This document shows positions 25,888 through 34,015 of a stretch of DNA of 64,000 nucleotides, in pieces. The notes below the pieces were generated by a model. It was given only the letters and a program-made list of their open reading frames with translations, ran no database searches and was not told the DNA's origin. Made by a program: the position numbers and the translations under genes. This DNA comes from G963678255 sp963678255. GTDB lineage: Bacteria; Cloacimonadota; Cloacimonadia; Cloacimonadales; WRIO01. Positions within the stretch are counted from its first letter, which is position 1. Each line of letters begins with the position of its first letter. The stretch is from NCBI GenBank assembly GCA_963678255.2, contig CAXXTW010000002.1, positions 1,612,001-1,676,000 on the forward strand. Reading direction: 5' to 3'.

Positions 25888-27042
25888 ATGGAAACATTTT
25901 ATGCCAGTGCCGATCGAAGTGCAGTTATAGATATCAAGAGAGAGAGAGCTTTATTAAAAGAAAGGCTCTTTATTCTTACCATTCTTGATTCTTTACCCTC
26001 AATTGTTTTAGTTTTAAACAAGAATCGTCAGGCAGTTTTTTGTAATAATAATCTTCTTAAACAAATGGGAATTCCTGATGATAGCCAGGCAATAGGACAA
26101 AGACCAGGAGAAATCTTTCATTGTAAGAATGTAGAAAATTCACCATCTGGTTGTGGAACAAGTTCATTTTGTAGATATTGTGATGCTGTTTATGTTATCT
26201 TAGAGAATTTAAAAGGCAGACAGGAAACAAGAGAATGTCAAATATCAGTTAACAGAAATGGAATACATGAGGTGTTAGAGTTACGTGTAACTGGAATTCC
26301 TTTTTCCTTAGATTCAGAAGTATATATTTGTTTTTCAATTACTAATATCAACGATGAAAAAAGATTGAATACGTTAGAAAATCTATTTATTCATGACATT
26401 TCAAATACGGTATCTGTGGTTCAATGTATCACTGATTTGATATTGAGGATTGACAATAAGGACGAAATAAAAAATCTATTAGTCTATCTTTCTCAAACAA
26501 CTATGCAATTAACAGATGAAATACATTCTCATAAGCAGATACTAATGGCCGAGAAGGGAGAATTAAAAGTTCAATTATCTAAGATTCCTTCTAATATGGA
26601 TTTATTGGTTGATTTAAAAAATAAATACCTTACTCATGAGTGTGCTTTGAAAAAAGAAATTGTTATAGATAGCAATTCTAAAGAATGTAGTTTTACTTCT
26701 GATCAAACTTTGTTAACCAGAGTATTAAGTAATTTAATTAAAAATGCTTTGGAAGAATCTTTTGAAAACGATATGATTGTAATAGGATCCTATTTGGGAT
26801 CGAACAATTCAATAATTTTCTTTGTGAGAAATTCACAGACAATGAGTGAAGAAGTTAAAGCTCATTTATTTCAAAGAACAATTTCTACAAAGGGAGAACA
26901 TCGGGGATTAGGAACTTATAGCATTCAACTTTTTACCCAGAATTATTTAAAAGGCAAGATTTCTTTTACCTCGGAGATTGGAAAAGGAACTATCTTTTAT
27001 GTGGAAATACCAATCAACTATGACCAGGGAATGAATACTTGA
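25888..27042 (+). CDS. PAS histidine kinase with a cysteine cluster
   Basis: A 384-residue soluble kinase. The PAS domain (about 30-155) carries four cysteines at 79, 89, 95 and 98 in the pattern RPGEIFHC...GCGTSSFCRYC, which I recognise from other PAS kinases and which could bind metal or sense redox. The kinase core has His169 in NLFIHDISNTVS, N-box NLIKNALEES and G-box EHRGLGTYS. There is no receiver partner adjacent. ATG at 25888 follows GAGGGGGA; an upstream TTG lies within that binding site. The gene ends one base before the convergent yigZ stop. Confidence 0.88.
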   Translation: METFYASADRSAVIDIKRERALLKERLFILTILDSLPSIVLVLNKNRQAVFCNNNLLKQMGIPDDSQAIGQRPGEIFHCKNVENSPSGCGTSSFCRYCDAVYVILENLKGRQETRECQISVNRNGIHEVLELRVTGIPFSLDSEVYICFSITNINDEKRLNTLENLFIHDISNTVSVVQCITDLILRIDNKDEIKNLLVYLSQTTMQLTDEIHSHKQILMAEKGELKVQLSKIPSNMDLLVDLKNKYLTHECALKKEIVIDSNSKECSFTSDQTLLTRVLSNLIKNALEESFENDMIVIGSYLGSNNSIIFFVRNSQTMSEEVKAHLFQRTISTKGEHRGLGTYSIQLFTQNYLKGKISFTSEIGKGTIFYVEIPINYDQGMNT

Positions 27043-27043
27043 T

Positions 27044-27649
27044 TTATTTGAGTGATATTAATTGATAGAATAGTTTTTTATTGTTTTGTAAGTCGTCTAA
27101 TATATTTATAATTTTTGGATTAATATCTTCATGAATCTGCAAGGTTAACAGTATATTCTGACTAAATCCGCAGTCTTTAAAGATGACCCCTTCCATGTTT
27201 AGCTTATATTTTAGTTGGTCAATAAAACTATAATCCACCTGAATTTTGTAATAAAAATAATCTATGATTTCAATTTTATCTGCTAATTGAATACAGCGGT
27301 CAGCAACACCCCCATAAGCATCAATTAATCCTCTAACCCCCAGTTTTACACCACCAAAATATCTTGTCACAACTGCAATGGTGTTTGACATATTGTTTTT
27401 TTTCAAAGCATTTAATATAGGTTTTCCGGCTGTTCCAGAAGGCTCCCCAGCATCAGAGCAATAAACAGTTTCACCTTTTTTCCCAACAACATAAGCCCAA
27501 CAGTTATGAGAAGCTGTTTTATGAAGATCGTTAATTTCAGAAACAAAAGATTTAGCCTCCTGACTATCTTTAATCATTTTTAAATGACAGATGAATCGAG
27601 ATTTCTGTATCTTTTCTTCATAAAAAAACAATTCATTCAGAGTAAACAA
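27044..27649 (-). CDS. yigZ: YigZ/IMPACT-family protein
   Basis: A 201-residue member of the UPF0029/IMPACT family, proposed to act around translation regulation, although the biochemical role is not firmly known. The family core is clear: CWAYVVG, the SDAGEPSGTAGKPIL signature, and VVTRYFGGVKLGVRGLIDAY. A C-terminal ferredoxin-like domain follows. The start is TTG at 27649 with AAGGA upstream. The gene is last in a run with the YitT-like and lpxK genes (11-12 bp gaps), and its stop lies one base from the convergent kinase stop. Confidence 0.9.
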   Translation of the reverse strand: MFTLNELFFYEEKIQKSRFICHLKMIKDSQEAKSFVSEINDLHKTASHNCWAYVVGKKGETVYCSDAGEPSGTAGKPILNALKKNNMSNTIAVVTRYFGGVKLGVRGLIDAYGGVADRCIQLADKIEIIDYFYYKIQVDYSFIDQLKYKLNMEGVIFKDCGFSQNILLTLQIHEDINPKIINILDDLQNNKKLFYQLISLK

Positions 27650-27660
27650 ACTAAATCCTT

Positions 27661-28515
27661 TTAACGCCTGTATTGCTCAAAGCCCTTTCCATAAACACCA
27701 ACAACTCGTGCAATTGAAACAAAAGCTTTATCGTCAATTTCTGTAACAATTCTCATTAAATCCTGTACTTGACTTTTGTGAATCATGGTCATTACAACCA
27801 TAACATCTTCTTTTTTATACCAACCCTTACCATTTAGCAAGGTTACGCCTCGATTCATTTCTGTCCCTATCTTATCTGAGATTTCAACGTTTTTCTCTGA
27901 CATAATGGTAACCTGAACTGATTCTCTGGAGCCAGATAGAATCATGTCGATACTATAAGCAGCAACAGCCATACAGACAAAACCATAGATAATTTTTTCT
28001 ATTGAATGAAATATTATAAAAGAAGAGGCTATAATGAAAACATCTAGAAAAAATATTATTCTTCCAGGGCTTATGTTTCGATATTTATTGATTATCATGG
28101 CAATAATATCAGTACCACCAGTACTTCCACCCTGGCTAAAAGTAATTCCTATACCCGTCCCTGTTAAAGCTCCTCCTATTAAGGTAGCCATAAATGCATC
28201 TTGAACCAAGCTGGTTTTGATTAAATGTTGAAACAAAGACAAGAAAAGCGAAATCAGAACAATGCCATATATCGTTTTAGTGCCAAACCGTGCACCAAGA
28301 GTTTTTACAGCTAACAGCAGAAGAATTATATTTGCTAGGAAAAAGGTAAACCCAACAGGAAAACCGGTTGCATAATAGATTAAGACGCCAATACCGCTGA
28401 CACCTCCACCTACTATTTTTCCAGGTATTAAAAACCCTGTCCATCCTAAAGAATTAATAGCTAATCCAATAGTTATTATAATATAAGATTTTAATTGCTT
28501 CCAGGAAATCTTCAT
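27661..28515 (-). CDS. YitT-family membrane protein
   Basis: A 284-residue inner-membrane protein. The DUF161-type region has about five hydrophobic helices (residues 10-190) with glycine-rich repeats (GKIVGGGVSGIGVLIYY; FSQGGSTGGTDIIAMIIN). A soluble C-terminal DUF2179 domain covers about 200-284. The transported substrate of the family is not established. AGGAG precedes the start, and lpxK lies 12 bp upstream. Confidence 0.9.
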   Translation of the reverse strand: MKISWKQLKSYIIITIGLAINSLGWTGFLIPGKIVGGGVSGIGVLIYYATGFPVGFTFFLANIILLLLAVKTLGARFGTKTIYGIVLISLFLSLFQHLIKTSLVQDAFMATLIGGALTGTGIGITFSQGGSTGGTDIIAMIINKYRNISPGRIIFFLDVFIIASSFIIFHSIEKIIYGFVCMAVAAYSIDMILSGSRESVQVTIMSEKNVEISDKIGTEMNRGVTLLNGKGWYKKEDVMVVMTMIHKSQVQDLMRIVTEIDDKAFVSIARVVGVYGKGFEQYRR

Positions 28516-28527
28516 TAAACGCTCCTG

Positions 28528-29580
28528 TTAATTTATTGATAGTATTTTTTTTACAAGACAAGTGTCCTGAGAATTTAGAGAAAAGCTTGCTTGAGCAACA
28601 ATAATTGGGAGGCAATGATCAATATGTGTAAGTTTACTAAAGTCTTTTTCTGTGACAATAAGATAATCAATCTTTTGTTCCTTAATGTCAGAGTTAATCT
28701 GTTTTAGAGAATTTTTGTCCTGATAATTGAAATGATCTGAAAAGATGAAATGCTTTACGAAGGATAAACCAGATTTTTTGATACTCTTTTCAAAAGACTC
28801 AGGTAAACCAATAGCGGACATAAGAGCCAATTTTTTTGTATTTAGATAGGAGAGAGCCTTTTCTGTTTTATTATCAAACAAAAACTTGGAAATTGTATAA
28901 TCTGTATGAATGAGAGGAAGGTTATAAGTTGAGCAGGGAAGCTTAAATGTCTCAGAACCATTTATAACTAGACAACTTGCTTTTTTGATGCGAAATAAGG
29001 GCTCTCTTAATATACCTGCAGGAAAAACAAAACCGTTTCCAATAGGGTTTAGAGCATTAAATAACAAGAAAGAATAATTAGGCTTTATCTTTAAATGTTG
29101 AAAACCGTCATCCATTAAGATAAAATCTAAATCATCATATTTTTTTAGTAATAGAGAAATTGATTTTTGTCTGTTTTTACCGACAACAACTGGGATGCCT
29201 GGATTTTTAGCAGCAATAAGATAGGGTTCATCACCTGCAGACTTTGCCCAAGGAAAAACAGTGTCACGATCAGAGATGAGTTTATTGGTTTTTTCATATT
29301 GGCCATGATAACCACGACTGATTACAGCTGTCTTTTTGCTTGATTGATTCAAGAGATTGAGGAGAAAGAGAACAAAAGGTGTTTTACCAGAACCACCTGC
29401 AACAATATTGCCAATACAAATTATCTTTGCTTTCTCTTTTAGATTTGTTTTCTTTGTAAAAAAAAATAATACAATTCTAATCATTAAAATGAAAATATAA
29501 ACTAAAGAGAAGGGAAAAAGAAGGTAAGAAAAAATACTTCTTTTTTTCAGATGTCTATTCGTAAATTGTTGTAAATTCAT
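28528..29580 (-). CDS. lpxK: Tetraacyldisaccharide 4'-kinase
   Basis: A 350-residue LpxK that phosphorylates the 4' position of the lipid A disaccharide at the inner membrane. An N-terminal hydrophobic anchor (about 17-41) is followed by the P-loop AGGSGKTP (61-68), GYHGQYE and the DDGFQHLK motif. Its presence shows a lipid A-type outer membrane. The start ATG comes directly after the T-tract of the lemA terminator with no Shine-Dalgarno, so transcription probably depends on read-through or on a promoter inside lemA. Confidence 0.93.
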   Translation of the reverse strand: MNLQQFTNRHLKKRSIFSYLLFPFSLVYIFILMIRIVLFFFTKKTNLKEKAKIICIGNIVAGGSGKTPFVLFLLNLLNQSSKKTAVISRGYHGQYEKTNKLISDRDTVFPWAKSAGDEPYLIAAKNPGIPVVVGKNRQKSISLLLKKYDDLDFILMDDGFQHLKIKPNYSFLLFNALNPIGNGFVFPAGILREPLFRIKKASCLVINGSETFKLPCSTYNLPLIHTDYTISKFLFDNKTEKALSYLNTKKLALMSAIGLPESFEKSIKKSGLSFVKHFIFSDHFNYQDKNSLKQINSDIKEQKIDYLIVTEKDFSKLTHIDHCLPIIVAQASFSLNSQDTCLVKKILSIN

Positions 29581-29583
29581 TAT

Positions 29584-29615
29584 TAAAAAAAGAGCTTGTT
29601 CAAAAACAAGCTCTT
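29584..29615 (-). terminator. Intrinsic terminator after lemA, abutting lpxK
   Basis: An 11-bp stem, AAGAGCTTGTT pairing with AACAAGCTCTT, with a 4-nt loop (29590-29615), followed on the minus strand by TTTTTT running into the lpxK start codon at 29580. Confidence 0.88.
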
Positions 29616-29632
29616 AGTCTCACTAAATATTG

Positions 29633-30196
29633 TTAAAAAGCAACTTTTGGAGCTGTTTGAGCACCTTCTGGAGCTTTGAAAAAGACAGCTTCTTTGATGT
29701 TATACATGGAAGCAATAAAGTTATTTGGAAATACAACAAGGAATTTATTAAAACTACTTACAATTTCGTTATAACGAGTTCTTGAGACAGCGATTCTATT
29801 TTCAGTTCCAGCTAATTCATCTTGAAGATTGAGGAAGTTTTGATTTGCTTTTAAATCAGGATATTTTTCAACGACAACCATTAATCTGCTTAAAGAAGAA
29901 GATAATTGATTATTTGCTTCAATTTTATCAGAAACAGTTTGAGCGCCACCAACTCTGGAACGCATTTCAGTGACTTCTGTTAAAACTTCTTTTTCATATT
30001 TTGCATAACCTTTAACGGTTTCAACTAAATTGGGGATTAACTCATAACGTCTTGTTAACTGGGTTTCAACATCAGCCCATGATTTTGTAACATCCGTTTG
30101 CATAGTTTTCATGGTATTATATTTTCCAATAAAAAAACTACCAACCATAAACAAGAAAACAACTACAATTATAACTGCAATAAGACCTTTTTTCAT
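29633..30196 (-). CDS. lemA: LemA-family membrane-anchored protein
   Basis: A 187-residue LemA protein with an N-terminal membrane helix (about 4-24) followed by a helical-bundle domain. Family hallmarks are WADVETQLTRRYELIPNLVE and the NRIAVSRTRYNE segment. LemA proteins are widespread and their role is unclear; many sit near TPM-domain or peptidase genes, which are not found here. AAGGAG precedes the start. The gene is followed by a strong terminator. Confidence 0.93.
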   Translation of the reverse strand: MKKGLIAVIIVVVFLFMVGSFFIGKYNTMKTMQTDVTKSWADVETQLTRRYELIPNLVETVKGYAKYEKEVLTEVTEMRSRVGGAQTVSDKIEANNQLSSSLSRLMVVVEKYPDLKANQNFLNLQDELAGTENRIAVSRTRYNEIVSSFNKFLVVFPNNFIASMYNIKEAVFFKAPEGAQTAPKVAF

Positions 30197-30208
30197 ACTT
30201 TTTTCTCC

Positions 30209-30706
30209 TTAGAAAGTTTGTGAATGTATTATTTCACCATTTTTATTATAGCGTTTACAACCTATTTTCATACCTTCTTTGAACTCTTCTTCAAATATTT
30301 TTTTCCCTTCTTCAGTATAGCCAACAGAAACACCTTCAAGTTTTCCTTCGGAATATTCTTCAATCAGTTTTACATTACCATTTTCATAGTACCATTTGGT
30401 TAAACCATCTAATTGTCCATTCTTATAATGGACTTCAGCAGCTAAAGATTGGTTTTCATAATACCATTTAGTTAAACCATCCTGAAGGTCATGATTAAAA
30501 TGAGATTCTTGCCATAAAGCACCATTATCATAATAGGACTTATAAAAGCCATGGCGTTTATCGTCTTCAAAACAGACTTCTGCTTCAAGTTTTCCATTTT
30601 CATAATACCACTTGCTCAAACCATTACGTATAGAATTTTCAAAAACTTCTATTGAATGAAGCGTGCCATCCTGATAAAATGATTTACGAACTTCAGCTTC
30701 TCCCAT
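30209..30706 (-). CDS. MORN-repeat / YwqK-type protein
   Basis: A 165-residue protein of about five tandem MORN-like repeats of roughly 23 residues with the pattern GLTKWYYENGxLxxE. No signal peptide or catalytic residues are visible. Databases often label this repeat type a YwqK-family antitoxin, but no toxin gene is adjacent, so I do not adopt that function. The ATG at 30706 is chosen because GGGAG sits six bases upstream; a longer frame begins within AT-rich leader. lemA follows about 12 bp downstream. Confidence 0.8.
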   Translation of the reverse strand: MGEAEVRKSFYQDGTLHSIEVFENSIRNGLSKWYYENGKLEAEVCFEDDKRHGFYKSYYDNGALWQESHFNHDLQDGLTKWYYENQSLAAEVHYKNGQLDGLTKWYYENGNVKLIEEYSEGKLEGVSVGYTEEGKKIFEEEFKEGMKIGCKRYNKNGEIIHSQTF

Positions 30707-30766
30707 AATCATCTCCCTGTGAATATTAGTTACATAATAAAACAAATATTTCTTTTGTCAATTGAT

Positions 30767-31303
30767 TTAAGATTTATTTTTGTTGAATAAACCCAGCAAT
30801 AATCCTAAAACTAAAGACCATAAAGCAGCTAAACCGATTTGATACTCTTTGGGCAAAGAAAAGGTGACCGTATGTGCAGGTATCCAAAACCAGAACAATG
30901 AATAAATGCCCTTTTGAATACCAGTCCAATTAACCTTACCTAGAGGTAGATAATCAAGAATACGATGGAGTAATACCAATAAAATACCAAACTGAGCATT
31001 AGTGAAAAAAGATACCGCAAAAGCTCTTCCTATTGAAGGATTAGCAAAGCTTTCAGGCAAAAGATTATGCTCTGTTAATCCTGTAACAAACCCTTGAAAC
31101 CCAGTAAAAGCATATTTAATACAGATTGCCAGAATAGCCCATTCAAGCATTTTCCATAGTAACATTAATAAAGAAAAGGGTAAGAATATTTTTTTTGAAA
31201 TTACCCATTTGGAAATCATATCACCGAGAGTTCCCAATATTGCAAATTGAATCATTGCACTAACTAAAGGGTTTGCTTTAACCCATTCGACATACCACAT
31301 CAT
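30767..31303 (-). CDS. Small polytopic membrane protein, Mpv17/PMP22-like
   Basis: About 178 residues with four or five hydrophobic helices. The C-terminal part, WFWIPAHTVTFSLPKEYQIG followed by AALWSLVLGLLLG, recalls the W-P-x-hydrophobic-F-x-x-P...W pattern of Mpv17/PMP22 proteins; this is a weak resemblance. Three adjacent ATG codons follow GGAG, and 31303 gives the best spacing. It lies 12 bp after the MerR-type gene in a run with lnt. Function unknown. Confidence 0.65.
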   Translation of the reverse strand: MMWYVEWVKANPLVSAMIQFAILGTLGDMISKWVISKKIFLPFSLLMLLWKMLEWAILAICIKYAFTGFQGFVTGLTEHNLLPESFANPSIGRAFAVSFFTNAQFGILLVLLHRILDYLPLGKVNWTGIQKGIYSLFWFWIPAHTVTFSLPKEYQIGLAALWSLVLGLLLGLFNKNKS

Positions 31304-31315
31304 CATAATCTCCAA

Positions 31316-31654
31316 TTAACGTTTTAATAATTGATCCTTGATCCTTTTTAATTCGCAGATAATCCATTCAGTTTTCTCAAGACCACTCACCTTTTTCTCA
31401 TCTTTTTTCTTGGAAGATAGCAATTCATCTTTGATTGCTTTTTGAGCGCCTTCAAGTGTATATTTTCGTTCATAGACCAATTCTTTGATTCTTATTAAAA
31501 GATCCAAATCTTTTTTCTGATATCGTCTGTTCCGAACTTTTTCGTTTTTCGGCTTAAGTTGAGGGAATTCAGCTTCCCAATAACGAATAATGTAAGGTTT
31601 TACCTTAATAATTTCGCTAATCTCACCAATAGAATAATAAATTTTATCCATCAT
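31316..31654 (-). CDS. MerR-family transcriptional regulator
   Basis: A 112-residue protein with a MerR winged-helix domain (about 5-75): YSIGEISEIIKVKPYIIRYW, then RNRRYQKKDLDLLIRIKELV. A short charged helix follows, with no evident ligand-binding domain and no cysteines for metal sensing. Its first ATG overlaps the stop of lnt (ATGA), so it is translated with the upstream gene. The target is unknown. Confidence 0.88.
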   Translation of the reverse strand: MMDKIYYSIGEISEIIKVKPYIIRYWEAEFPQLKPKNEKVRNRRYQKKDLDLLIRIKELVYERKYTLEGAQKAIKDELLSSKKKDEKKVSGLEKTEWIICELKRIKDQLLKR

Positions 31655-33225
31655 AATCTCTGCTTAACATAAATCTGAATTATTGTCAAAAGGAATTCTA
31701 AAAAAAATAATATAACACAAATCAAAGGTAGAATGAACAGGGCTGTGACATATAATGTATTATATTTAACGTAACTAACATAATCTGAAATAGTCCCTTT
31801 TTCAAATAACCCAATTCTATTAGTTATTTGACCAAGAGGATTAATTATTACTGAATAACCTGTATTAGCACATCTATAAACTGATCTTCTGGTTTCAATT
31901 GCTCTGTAAACAGCCATCATCATATGTTGGTGTGTGCCAATTGAACGTTTAAACCATGCATCATTTGTGAGATTGACCATAAAATCAGGAGAATGACGCA
32001 TCATCTTTCGAGTAAAATCAGTAAAAACAATTTCATAACAAATCAAAGGAGAATAAGTTAATCCCTGAATATTATAATAAGAATATTCTCTCCCTGACTC
32101 AAAATTAGCTTGTCCAAACTGCAATTTCCACATAAAAGGAAATTTGTCTAAAAAAGGCATCCTTTCTCCTACTGGAACCAAGATGTTTTTAAAATATAAC
32201 TTGTCATGCGAATAATCCGAGTTTATCTGTGTGGCAGCATTATAAAATAATTGAGGCTCTGTCTGCCCGACATACTTTAAACTGTCTTGATAATAGGGAA
32301 ATCCTAAAAATAAGGAACTCTTAAGCTGATTGGTAAACTGATACATTTCAAGCAAATAATCAGTCCAATTTACTAGATAAAGAGGAATTGCTGACTCAGG
32401 CCATATTACTAGATTGGCTTTATCATTTTTAACAGCTTCTATTGTTTGATTTTTATATAAGTTCATTGTTGAGTCTAAATAAGCTGGATTCCATTTAATT
32501 TCCTGAGGAATGCTTACCTGTACTATCGATACTTTAGTTTTACTCTTTTGAAGAGTTAAGTGATGCATTCGATAGTCTCCGCTTATCCACCATAACAATA
32601 GAATAATAATTGACATAAAGAAATAAAACAAAGACTTTTTAACGTTTTTATGAAAACATTGCTTAATTGCTAAAAAAATCAAAGCATTGATAATCAAAAT
32701 AAACAAGGAAAGGATATAGATTCCTCCAAATTCAGCCCATTGAAGTAATGGCAAATAATTACCAATCCCATAACCAAGATTAAACCAAGGAAACTTAAAT
32801 TCTCCAAATTTTGTTAAATATTCAAAGGTAATGAATCCTAAGATTATGCTTAAACAAAGGCTTTTCTGACGATTATTGGCAATAAATATCAGGGAAAAGA
32901 ATAGTATGGAATAGTAAATTGAAAATAAAAAAATACAACCAATAAAACCAGGCAAAGTCACCAAAGCAATCCAATGTAGAGCAATTATGGTAAAGATTGA
33001 GCTAAATAAAGTACCATACCCATAAATTTTAAATAAAAAACCTTTTTTAAATATTGGTTGTTTGGCCTTAGAAAACCTCTCAAAAAAGAAAAACATTGGT
33101 ATTAAAGCAATAAAAGAAAGAAAATCAAATCCTTGTGGATATCTTGTTAAAGCTAGCATGGATGCTGATATAATTATTAGTATATAATTCGGAATTCTAC
33201 TAAAATATTTAATAAATAAGTTCAT
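31651..33225 (-). CDS. lnt: Apolipoprotein N-acyltransferase
   Basis: A 524-residue inner-membrane enzyme that adds the third acyl chain to lipoproteins. The N-terminal half has about six membrane helices. The nitrilase-like domain carries the catalytic triad Glu277 (VIWPESA), Lys346 (YFKNILVP) and Cys396 (LICYEIV), and a terminal helix closes the protein. N-acylation matters for Lol-dependent sorting, which fits the Lol-type permeases in this window. The gene overlaps the lipoprotein gene upstream by 17 bp and the MerR gene downstream by 4 bp. Confidence 0.94.
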   Translation of the reverse strand: MNLFIKYFSRIPNYILIIISASMLALTRYPQGFDFLSFIALIPMFFFFERFSKAKQPIFKKGFLFKIYGYGTLFSSIFTIIALHWIALVTLPGFIGCIFLFSIYYSILFFSLIFIANNRQKSLCLSIILGFITFEYLTKFGEFKFPWFNLGYGIGNYLPLLQWAEFGGIYILSLFILIINALIFLAIKQCFHKNVKKSLFYFFMSIIILLLWWISGDYRMHHLTLQKSKTKVSIVQVSIPQEIKWNPAYLDSTMNLYKNQTIEAVKNDKANLVIWPESAIPLYLVNWTDYLLEMYQFTNQLKSSLFLGFPYYQDSLKYVGQTEPQLFYNAATQINSDYSHDKLYFKNILVPVGERMPFLDKFPFMWKLQFGQANFESGREYSYYNIQGLTYSPLICYEIVFTDFTRKMMRHSPDFMVNLTNDAWFKRSIGTHQHMMMAVYRAIETRRSVYRCANTGYSVIINPLGQITNRIGLFEKGTISDYVSYVKYNTLYVTALFILPLICVILFFLEFLLTIIQIYVKQRL

Positions 33226-34015
33226 ATAGATTAACCTGATTTTGATAAATTTGATAAATTATTGAATTGCGAATATATATGATAGAATTTGGATTTAAAC
33301 TATTCTCAAAATCTATTGTTTGAGATAGCGTTTTCAGTTGTTGATTGGAAACATCAATTAGATTCAAACCACTATCAAAATGAATAATTGATTGATTTTC
33401 TCTATCTAACCTACCCGTTAAATCAAAAAAACATGTTTTAGTCTTTTCATAAACAACTAATTTGTTGCCTGATATAAGTAAATACTCAGGATTTTCAAAT
33501 TGAAACTTAGCAAAATTTACAATTATTCGATAATCAATGCGATCAAGTATGTTTAAATCTTTTCTTTGTTTATCATATATATAAAAATTCCCATTGTTAT
33601 CTAATTCAATCAAAGAAGGATCACTAAGGATTTTAACAGAGATTGAGCCTTTATAGGTTCCTCCTAAGTCAAACTTTTTTATTACTTTATCAAAACTGTC
33701 CAATACAAAAAAAGCCTGATCATTACTCAAACAAATATCTGTAACTTTTTTAAAATTGTTGTTATCAAAACCACTTCCACCAATTTTGTTAAAAAACACA
33801 CCTTGTTTGTATATAAAAATCTCGTTTGAATTAAAAGGTAGAATAATTACTGTATTTTCTCTTGGATCATAGAGTACTTTTTTTATGTTTGTGGCTGCTT
33901 GTATGTTTTGTAATTTCTTTATTGAATTGATTCTTTTAGTATTTTCCATTGTATTATATGTGCAAGCATCTATGAATATCAGAAATAATATGATTAGATA
34001 GAAACTTTTTCTCAT
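33209..34015 (-). CDS. Putative lipoprotein with NHL/beta-propeller-like repeats
   Basis: A 268-residue protein. The N-terminus is a lipoprotein-type signal peptide with a candidate lipobox ending at Cys18 (FIDAC). The body has repeated short strand pairs such as FFVLDSFDKVIKKFDLGG and NFYIYDKQRKDLNILD, as in six-bladed NHL-type propellers. I do not recognise a specific family. Its ATG overlaps the recJ stop (ATGA) and its end overlaps lnt by 17 bp. Confidence 0.7.
   Translation of the reverse strand: MRKSFYLIILFLIFIDACTYNTMENTKRINSIKKLQNIQAATNIKKVLYDPRENTVIILPFNSNEIFIYKQGVFFNKIGGSGFDNNNFKKVTDICLSNDQAFFVLDSFDKVIKKFDLGGTYKGSISVKILSDPSLIELDNNGNFYIYDKQRKDLNILDRIDYRIIVNFAKFQFENPEYLLISGNKLVVYEKTKTCFFDLTGRLDRENQSIIHFDSGLNLIDVSNQQLKTLSQTIDFENSLNPNSIIYIRNSIIYQIYQNQVNLYELIY

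Noticed and set aside
30209..30706. Toxin-antitoxin system (YwqK-type antitoxin)
   Set aside because: The label comes from the MORN-like repeats only; neighbours are lemA and a membrane protein, and no toxin-like gene is adjacent.
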